A stretch of 64,000 bases of DNA from Phaeobacter cretensis. GTDB lineage: Bacteria > Pseudomonadota > Alphaproteobacteria > Rhodobacterales > Rhodobacteraceae. Shown here piece by piece: positions 58,589 to 64,000 of the stretch (the stretch's first letter is position 1; each line of letters opens with the position of its first letter). Where the stretch lies: positions 2,232,001 to 2,296,000 of the forward strand of contig NZ_JBKBEU010000001.1 in assembly GCF_047372505.1 (NCBI RefSeq), given 5' to 3'. The position numbers and the translations under genes were made by a program. Below the pieces are notes generated by a model. That model was given only the letters and a program-made list of their open reading frames with translations, searched no databases and was not told the DNA's origin.

Positions 58589-59226
58589 TGCAGGATTTCC
58601 TCATGCGAGCCGCCGCGAAGGGCGAATTCGATCAATGTGACCAATGTTTCGCGTCTTGTGGCAAGGGATGGCGCTTCTAGCAAGGCCTGTTTGTCCTCAG
58701 GATCGAAGTCGAGCATCATGGACAGCGAATTAATCAACAGCTCGTCTTCCGCATCCTTAAGGACCTCCCAATCGGTCGCCAGGCTGCGGGATTCAAAAAA
58801 CCGTTCGAGCAATTCCAAAAAGCTAGGCCGATTAAAGTCTTCATCGGCTTCTACCTTACCCAGATCGCGGTTGAAGCTGTCCCAGTCAACATCACATCGC
58901 CGATAAGGGGTGAAACCGTTCACCTCCTTATTAATTCGAAATCGAGAAACGCCTGACAGGGTGATCAGATAGCGCCCATCTTCGGTCTCCGAAAACTGTG
59001 TCACCCGCCCGGCGCACCCGATGCTGTGCAGGTTGTTTTCTTTTGCTTTGGATGGAAATGGTTGCACCATGCCGATCATTCGGTGCGATGTTTTGAACAC
59101 GTCTTCCAACATCTGCAGGTAGCGGGGTTCGAAGATGTGCAAAGGCAATCGTGCCCGGGGCAGCAAGAGGGCTCCGGGCAAAGGAAACACCGCTAGGGTG
59201 TCTGGAAGATCAGTGGCCTGTATCAT
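58585..59226 (-). CDS. LON peptidase N-terminal domain protein
   Basis: A 213-residue protein consisting of the LON substrate-binding domain alone (no AAA or protease domain). LAVFPLPGALLLPRARLPLHIFEPRYL and IGCAGRVTQF are hallmark segments, followed by a helical C-terminal half. It is probably a protein-binding factor of unknown partner. It lies between the thioredoxin-TPR gene (27 bases upstream) and the Trm112-like gene. Confidence 0.93.
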   Translation of the reverse strand: MIQATDLPDTLAVFPLPGALLLPRARLPLHIFEPRYLQMLEDVFKTSHRMIGMVQPFPSKAKENNLHSIGCAGRVTQFSETEDGRYLITLSGVSRFRINKEVNGFTPYRRCDVDWDSFNRDLGKVEADEDFNRPSFLELLERFFESRSLATDWEVLKDAEDELLINSLSMMLDFDPEDKQALLEAPSLATRRETLVTLIEFALRGGSHEEILQ

Positions 59227-59253
59227 ATAAGCTACTGTAGCGCTGGCGCTGCC

Positions 59254-60189
59254 TTAGGCAAATATGATGGAGCTAAGTTTGCGCCGACCGTTCAGAACAA
59301 TTGGGTCATTTGGTTTTAGCGCATCAAAGATTGTAAATAGCTGTGCCTTGGCGGCCCCGTCGTTCCACTCTTGATCCTTGCGGAAAAGAATCAATAGCTC
59401 GTCTACCGCGGCCTCGGTCTCACCTGCGGCATGTAAGGCCTGGGCTAGATCAAACCGCGCTTGACGGTCTTCAGGATTGCCATCAACCGCAGCACGCAAT
59501 TCCGTCACCGGACCTGCATTTTCGGCTTGGCGTGCCAATGCAATCTGGGCGTGCGCGGCTTCAATTTCTGCAGCGTCGGAGATTTCGGCCGGAGCTCCAT
59601 TGAGTACCGCCTCGGCCTGATCCAAATCGCCCATCGCAACATGGGCACGGGCAAGGCCGCTATATGCAGCGGCGTTCTTGTCGTCTTCGCCGAGGACCGC
59701 AGCAAAGGTTTGTGCCGCGTCAGAGGCTTCGCCGTCAGCTAGCATTTGTTCGGCGGCTTCGATCGCTTCACCAAGACCACCATCTGCACTGCCGCCTGAC
59801 GCTTCAATCGCACGCTTGATAAAAGCATCGATTTCAGAAGGAGCAACAGCGCCCTGAAACATGTCCACTGGGCGACCCTGTACAAATGCAACCACAGTTG
59901 GGATCGATTGCAATGGCAGCCCCTGCTGGGACAGTGCCTGCACCAATCGCTGGTTTTGATCCACGTCAATCTTGGCCATCGTGACCGCACCTTTTGCGCG
60001 CGCCACTGCGGCTTCCAGCGCGGGGCCAAGTGTTTTGCACGGTCCGCACCATGGTGCCCAAAAATCCACAATCACTGGCGCTTGCATCGACGCGTCGACC
60101 ACGTCCTGCATGAATGTCGCCTCGGTCACGTCTTTGACCAGATCATCTGCGGGGGCCAAATCTCCCGCGCCGCCAAGAATATCGATCAT
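59254..60189 (-). CDS. Thioredoxin-TPR protein, CnoX-like
   Basis: A 311-residue protein with an N-terminal thioredoxin domain (VIVDFWAPWCGPCKTLGP, cis-Pro QSIPTVVAFVQG) and a C-terminal tetratricopeptide region (about residues 140-311). This layout is that of CnoX/YbbN, a redox chaperone that guards proteins from hypochlorite and feeds GroEL or DnaK. The CGPC active site is intact, whereas E. coli CnoX has a degenerate one, so oxidoreductase activity is likely. ATG 60189 has GGAG nine bases upstream; 60204 is an alternative. Confidence 0.9.
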   Translation of the reverse strand: MIDILGGAGDLAPADDLVKDVTEATFMQDVVDASMQAPVIVDFWAPWCGPCKTLGPALEAAVARAKGAVTMAKIDVDQNQRLVQALSQQGLPLQSIPTVVAFVQGRPVDMFQGAVAPSEIDAFIKRAIEASGGSADGGLGEAIEAAEQMLADGEASDAAQTFAAVLGEDDKNAAAYSGLARAHVAMGDLDQAEAVLNGAPAEISDAAEIEAAHAQIALARQAENAGPVTELRAAVDGNPEDRQARFDLAQALHAAGETEAAVDELLILFRKDQEWNDGAAKAQLFTIFDALKPNDPIVLNGRRKLSSIIFA

Positions 60190-60446
60190 GCGCTTACTCT
60201 CCATTTCGAACTTGCTCCCTATATGAAAGCTGGCCACTCAGAAACCAAGGGGGCATCTGCCCAAAGCCGGATGCCGCGCATAGATTTGGTGTTGTTTCAG
60301 CGGGCGAGTAATCGAAACAAGGGCATCGGGCGTAAGGGAGTAATATTGTCCCGACGTGGATGACAGAGTGTTTCTGCGGAAACCCCGCCGTTAATTGGAC
60401 ATTTCCACTTGTGGCAGAGTATCATGAGGCGGTAGGAACAGCATTC

Positions 60447-60773
60447 ATGCTTAGAACACGCGCCAAATATAATCTTGGACAAGTTGTCCGCCATCGTAAG
60501 CACCCTTTTCGTGGTGTTGTTTTCGATGTCGATCCCGAGTTTTCTAATACTGAAGAGTGGTATGAAGCGATTCCGGAGGACAGTCGTCCAGTCAAGGATC
60601 AGCCCTATTACCACCTATTGGCGGAAAACGATCAGACTTACTATGTGGCGTATGTGTCGGAACAGAACCTGATCGCCGACTATTCTGGCGAACCAGTTGG
60701 CCATCCCGATATTCATGAGATGTTTGGCAGTTTCGACGATGGCAGTTATGCTCTGGACTATCAGTTGAACTGA
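60447..60773 (+). CDS. hspQ: Heat shock protein HspQ
   Basis: A 108-residue YccV/HspQ-family protein. In E. coli HspQ is a specificity-enhancing factor for the Lon protease and binds hemimethylated DNA. AKYNLGQVVRHRKHPFRGVV, DVDPEFSNTEEWYEAIP and PYYHLLAENDQTYYVAYVSE are the conserved segments. ATG 60447 has AGGAA about nine bases upstream; the longer frame to 60360 adds an unrelated N-terminus. Confidence 0.93.
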   Translation: MLRTRAKYNLGQVVRHRKHPFRGVVFDVDPEFSNTEEWYEAIPEDSRPVKDQPYYHLLAENDQTYYVAYVSEQNLIADYSGEPVGHPDIHEMFGSFDDGSYALDYQLN

Positions 60774-60852
60774 GTAAGGCGCAGCAGGCTGCCCTCCCAC
60801 CACTTTGATTTAAGCGGGAGGAACTGTCGTATCGCGTAGTCGCCCAATGTGT

Positions 60853-62427
60853 TTAGTATCCTAATGCGCAGCCGTCTTTGCGTGGATCGCTAGCACCTTC
60901 CAACACGCCCGAATCGTGAATGTGGATCGCCTGAGCCCCGCCGATTGCGGTATCCGGGATCGTGATGTTATGGCCTAGGTCTGCAAGCTTTTGCCTCACT
61001 GCATCGCTGTAACCTCGCTCAACTTTTAGCGCACCGCCATCCGCGAAGGCGCGAGGCATATCGATAGCGGCCTGTGGATCCAATTTGAAATCGGTGAGAT
61101 TGGACAGAAACCGGGCATGGCCGTTTGGCTGATATGCGCCGCCCATTACGCCAAACGGCATGGTGACGTCGCCATCTTTGCGCAGCATGCCGGGGATGAT
61201 GGTATGCATAGGGCGTTTCCCTCCGGCTAGCATATTGGGGTGGCCGTCTTCCAAGGTGAAACCTGCGCCCCGGTTTTGCAGCAGGATGCCGAATTTGTCA
61301 GAAGCGATACCAGAACCGAAGCCATGGAAGATAGAGTAGATCAGAGACACAGCCATGCGGTCTTTGTCGACAACGGTGATGTAAATCGTGTCCTTATGGA
61401 CTGCTTCGCTAATTGGAGCCGCTGCAGCCATGGCGCGTTTCGGGTCAATCAGTTCAGCCAGTTGCGCAGCCGTTTCAGGTGCTAACATGTGATCCAGTCG
61501 GCTTGTGTGATCAGGATCAGCGATGAAACGGTTACGCGCGTCATAGGCCAGCTTGGCAGCTTCTGCTTCGATGTGAACACGCTCCGCGCCGACTGGATCC
61601 ATCGCCGCCATGTCAAAGTGTTTCAAGATATTCAGCATCAAAATAGCCGTTGCCCCCTGACCATTGGGCGGATGTTCTACCAGATCGACCCCTTTGTAGG
61701 CACCGGCGACTGGGGTAGTCCTTTCTGCTCGCGTATTGGCAAAATCCTCTGCGCTTTGCGTTCCGCCGCGTGCCTGCAAAGCGGCTATCATGTCATCAGC
61801 AATTTCACCGGTATAAAACGCATCGCGACCGTCTTTGGCGATCCGTCGGAGGACCTCTGCCTGGCCCGGGGCAGAGAACATCTGCCCGGTTTTTGGGGCC
61901 GAACCATTAAAGAGGTAGCGATCACGAGCGCTGCCTTGCAGCGTTTCGGCATCATTGCGCCAGTCAAAGGCGACACGTGGGGCCACCGGAATACCCGTCT
62001 CCGCGTAGTGAATCGCGGGCGCAAGGATCGCATCCAGCCCCAGCTTTCCTTCAGTCTCGGACAATTTGCAAAAGGCATCAATTGCACCCGGCATCGTTAC
62101 GGCATGCGCACTGGTTGTCGGGACCGCACTCAGACCTGCATCTCTCAATGCCGCGGCATCTGCAGCAGCGGCAGCACGCCCTGAACCGTTCATCGCCTGA
62201 ATGGGCAAGCCGGGCCTTGAGTAAAGGGCAAAGCAGTCGCCGCCGATTCCGGTCATTTGTGGTTCGCAGATGCCAAGTAGCACCGCGCCAGCGATGGCGG
62301 CATCCATGGCGTTGCCGCCGCGCTTCAGAATGTCGACGGCAACACCGGCCGCTAGCGGGTGAGAGGTGGCGCAAAGGCCGTTTGCGGCAAAGACTGCCGA
62401 GCGTCCTGGTTGATGAAAATCGCGCAT
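60853..62427 (-). CDS. Gamma-glutamyltransferase family protein
   Basis: A 524-residue Ntn-hydrolase made as one chain that self-cleaves into two subunits. The large-subunit opening has ATSHPLAAGVAVDILKRGGNAMDAAIA; the nucleophile Thr starts the small subunit in VHKDTIYITVVDKDRMAVS. No signal peptide is evident, which points to a cytosolic enzyme in contrast to E. coli Ggt. This group includes cephalosporin acylase-like and glutathione-hydrolysing enzymes, so the substrate is uncertain. ATG 62427 follows AGGAGG. Confidence 0.88.
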   Translation of the reverse strand: MRDFHQPGRSAVFAANGLCATSHPLAAGVAVDILKRGGNAMDAAIAGAVLLGICEPQMTGIGGDCFALYSRPGLPIQAMNGSGRAAAAADAAALRDAGLSAVPTTSAHAVTMPGAIDAFCKLSETEGKLGLDAILAPAIHYAETGIPVAPRVAFDWRNDAETLQGSARDRYLFNGSAPKTGQMFSAPGQAEVLRRIAKDGRDAFYTGEIADDMIAALQARGGTQSAEDFANTRAERTTPVAGAYKGVDLVEHPPNGQGATAILMLNILKHFDMAAMDPVGAERVHIEAEAAKLAYDARNRFIADPDHTSRLDHMLAPETAAQLAELIDPKRAMAAAAPISEAVHKDTIYITVVDKDRMAVSLIYSIFHGFGSGIASDKFGILLQNRGAGFTLEDGHPNMLAGGKRPMHTIIPGMLRKDGDVTMPFGVMGGAYQPNGHARFLSNLTDFKLDPQAAIDMPRAFADGGALKVERGYSDAVRQKLADLGHNITIPDTAIGGAQAIHIHDSGVLEGASDPRKDGCALGY

Positions 62428-62477
62428 AATCCCTCCTGTGGTTGGAAGGCAGATTAGGTCTTGCGAAGGCAAAGGCA

Positions 62478-62657
62478 ATGACAAAGCACAGTCAGCGATT
62501 GAAGAGCCAGCCGACGCGGACTGCGAAGGCTATCGGGCTGATCACGCGGGATGAAATATTAGTGAAATGTGGGGATGGATCGCTTTGGTACCAAGTATGC
62601 CGGGCGAGTGACTGCACGCTTTGGCCCGGTCACATGCTATCTGCATTGCGCATCTGA
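62478..62657 (+). CDS. Possible 59-residue protein, weakly supported
   Basis: An open frame between the divergent ggt gene and the convergent ATP-binding protein gene. The product (MTKHSQRLKSQPTRTAKAIG, then GLITRDEILVKCGDGSLWYQVCR and a hydrophobic end) has a basic N-terminus and three cysteines. AAGG lies seven bases upstream of ATG 62478. Its last 28 bases overlap the gene on the other strand. I do not recognise it. It may be chance. Confidence 0.3.
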   Translation: MTKHSQRLKSQPTRTAKAIGLITRDEILVKCGDGSLWYQVCRASDCTLWPGHMLSALRI

Positions 62658-63076
62658 ATCTCGAAGCAAAGCGATAGATTGTTGCCGGTGTCATCACGTT
62701 CGTACTGCACGTCTGAAGCGAGTTCGCGGATCAACAACCATCCGAACCCGCCCTCTGGCAACTGATCTATTTCAACTGTGAGGTCATGTGCGGTGCCAGC
62801 AGGCAGTTCATTGTTTTCGAAGGGCGCGCCGCCGTCGCCGATCGAAATCCATAGCTGCCCAGGGTGCAAGTTGCATCGAATGCGTACGTCACCGATATCC
62901 ATTCCTGCATAGGCGTGCTCTACGACGTTGTTCACGGCCTCGGTCAGAGCGATTTGCACCTCATCCACGCGAGAGTCATGGATCCCCATTGTGCGCAGCC
63001 GAGCGACGACGTCCTGCACACCCGTCCTGGCATCCAGTTCCGTTGCAGTGAACGTGCAAGAAAAGGTTTCAAGCAT
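62630..63076 (-). CDS. Anti-sigma regulatory factor-like ATP-binding protein (RsbW/SpoIIAB type)
   Basis: A 148-residue GHKL/HATPase protein. The N-box is ALTEAVNNVVEHAYAG, followed by IGDGGAPFE (G1-like) and GGFGWLLIREL (G2-like), ending in an ordinary strand. Such proteins are serine kinases that phosphorylate STAS antagonists and bind sigma or other effectors. The STAS protein encoded 35 bases upstream is the likely partner. No sigma factor or PP2C phosphatase is encoded nearby, so the output may be another target. Confidence 0.88.
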   Translation of the reverse strand: MLETFSCTFTATELDARTGVQDVVARLRTMGIHDSRVDEVQIALTEAVNNVVEHAYAGMDIGDVRIRCNLHPGQLWISIGDGGAPFENNELPAGTAHDLTVEIDQLPEGGFGWLLIRELASDVQYERDDTGNNLSLCFEIQMRNADSM

Positions 63077-63111
63077 TGTCTATTCGCTCTGCGTTACAAA
63101 CACGCGTGGGT

Positions 63112-63456
63112 TCAAGAATCGATGTGAGTGGATACCGTTGCGTCGTTTAACGACGCATACAAATCAAAAACGGTATCCATCCGCGTCAGCCGAAACACCT
63201 TGTCGACCATAGGCGTCAACCCGGCGAGATCCAGTTTTCGGCCTTGGCCTAGCTGTTTCATGGCGGCAACAATAGCACCAAGCCCACTGGAATCGATAAA
63301 TTTCACCTCTGACAAATCAAGAATAACCCTATTAGGGCCATTTTCAGTGGTTGCGCGCATGTCTTCTTTGAATTGGATGGCCATAGCAGCGTCAATGCGT
63401 TCGGCATTGACGGTCACAATTTGTGTGCCATCTGCTGTAGTGCTCGTTAGGCTCAT
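63112..63456 (-). CDS. STAS-domain anti-sigma factor antagonist (RsbV/SpoIIAA type)
   Basis: A 114-residue STAS domain protein. VILDLSEVKFIDSSGLGAIV holds the phosphorylatable serine (S56 or S57) in the DSSGLG motif. Its phosphorylation state, set by the downstream HATPase kinase, would switch partner binding. The two genes form a compact operon with 35 bases between them. In roseobacters such pairs can act in stress or surface-growth control; that is inference. Confidence 0.9.
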   Translation of the reverse strand: MSLTSTTADGTQIVTVNAERIDAAMAIQFKEDMRATTENGPNRVILDLSEVKFIDSSGLGAIVAAMKQLGQGRKLDLAGLTPMVDKVFRLTRMDTVFDLYASLNDATVSTHIDS

Positions 63457-63549
63457 GAGGGTCCCCGCGTCAATATGTGTTGACGATCAGCCTAGACGCC
63501 AATCCTTACGATTCTGTATGCACTATTTCGATAGTCGGAGGTAAAATAG

Positions 63550-64000
63550 ATGAAAAAAGTTGTAATTGCAGGCGCAGCACGGACTCCAATGGGTGGATTT
63601 CAGGGCATATATAATGGGGTAGCTGCCGTTGACCTCGGCGGGGCTGCGATCCGCGCAGCGCTTGAGGGCGCAGGAATCAGCACCGTTGACGAAGTCCTGA
63701 TGGGATGTGTCCTGTCAGCCGGGCAAGGGCAGGCACCCGCACGGCAGGCAGGATTCGCTGCAGGTCTTGACGAAGAAGTTCCTGCGACGACATTGAACAA
63801 AATGTGTGGGTCAGGAATGAAGGCGGCGATGATCGCCTATGATCAGATCGCGCTAGGGCAGGCGGATACCATGATCGCTGGCGGTATGGAGAGCATGACC
63901 AATGCCCCGTATTTGCTGCCAAAAATGAGAAATGGTGCACGTATCGGTCATGGTCAGGTGATCGACCACATGTTCTTGGATGGGCTGGAGGATGCCTACG
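63550..64000 (+). CDS. Acetyl-CoA C-acetyltransferase (thiolase), 3' truncated
   Basis: A thiolase gene that runs off the right edge after 150 codons. The start is ATG 63550 with GGAGG eight bases upstream. The product begins MKKVVIAGAARTPMGGFQG and reaches the active-site cysteine in TTLNKMCGSGMKAAM, followed by AGGMESMTNAPYLLP. This is a degradative or biosynthetic acetyl-CoA acetyltransferase (PhaA/AtoB-like); which one cannot be told from the fragment. It diverges from the STAS gene across 93 bases. Confidence 0.92.
   Translation, partial: MKKVVIAGAARTPMGGFQGIYNGVAAVDLGGAAIRAALEGAGISTVDEVLMGCVLSAGQGQAPARQAGFAAGLDEEVPATTLNKMCGSGMKAAMIAYDQIALGQADTMIAGGMESMTNAPYLLPKMRNGARIGHGQVIDHMFLDGLEDAY

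Overview
The window looks like chromosomal DNA of a marine alphaproteobacterium of the Rhodobacterales (Roseobacter group). The grounds are a CcrM-type GANTC methyltransferase next to rnhB, alphaproteobacterial families (DUF2125, DUF3576, a CenR-like regulator, HspQ), a roseobacter-style porin, an alphaproteobacterial ftsK/dapC/lolA neighbourhood, and moderately high GC. This assignment is inferred from gene content; no rRNA, tRNA, CRISPR array, insertion sequence, prophage or integron was seen. Both ends are cut: the window opens inside an ABC ATPase gene and closes inside a thiolase gene.

Layout. 1-1686: two peptide/opine-type ABC ATPases. 1769-6984 (minus): urease operon ureD-A-orf55-B-C-E-F-G, including a 55-residue His-rich membrane protein between ureA and ureB. 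7341-13354 (plus, divergent from urease): the urea transporter urtABCDE, with a strong hairpin between urtA and urtB. Import and hydrolysis of urea are therefore encoded back to back across one shared, repeat-rich control region. 13921-15735: a BCCT-family betaine/carnitine/choline-type carrier behind a 566-base AT-rich leader with TTTTGC-type inverted repeats. 15913-19133: a fused alpha/beta 2-oxoacid dehydrogenase E1 translationally coupled to an unusual FabD-like acyltransferase.

19130-25996 is rich in signalling and envelope genes: a DUF427-adenylate cyclase fusion, a membrane-tethered winged-helix protein with a small secreted partner, a second secreted protein, rnhB, ccrM and a membrane-bound adenylate cyclase. 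25993-37179 holds alkB (alkane hydroxylase), mutY, a DciA-like DUF721 protein, a DsbA-like oxidoreductase, lpxK with a Kdo-transferase-like gene and an inositol-phosphatase-family gene, a PmbA/TldD protein, a DUF2125 protein, and an SDR plus enoyl-CoA hydratase pair.

37417-50390 is mostly housekeeping: a flavoprotein, GST, holA-lptE-leuS, DUF3576, a highly expressed porin, the PLP protein YggS, an L,D-transpeptidase, ribA, a CenR-like response regulator flanked by GTCTCA repeats and followed by a possible small RNA, xthA and a lytic transglycosylase lipoprotein. 50463-63456 has lolA, ftsK, dapC, an amidase, a UbiH-family hydroxylase, a Trm112-like protein, a LON-domain protein, a thioredoxin-TPR protein, hspQ, a gamma-glutamyltransferase, and an orphan anti-sigma/antagonist (RsbW/RsbV-like) pair. 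An acetyl-CoA acetyltransferase gene runs off the right edge.

Most of the window is ordinary core genome. The least explained parts are the E1/acyltransferase operon, the tethered winged-helix protein with its secreted neighbour, the DUF427-cyclase fusion, the structured gap after the CenR-like gene, and the small protein in the urease operon.
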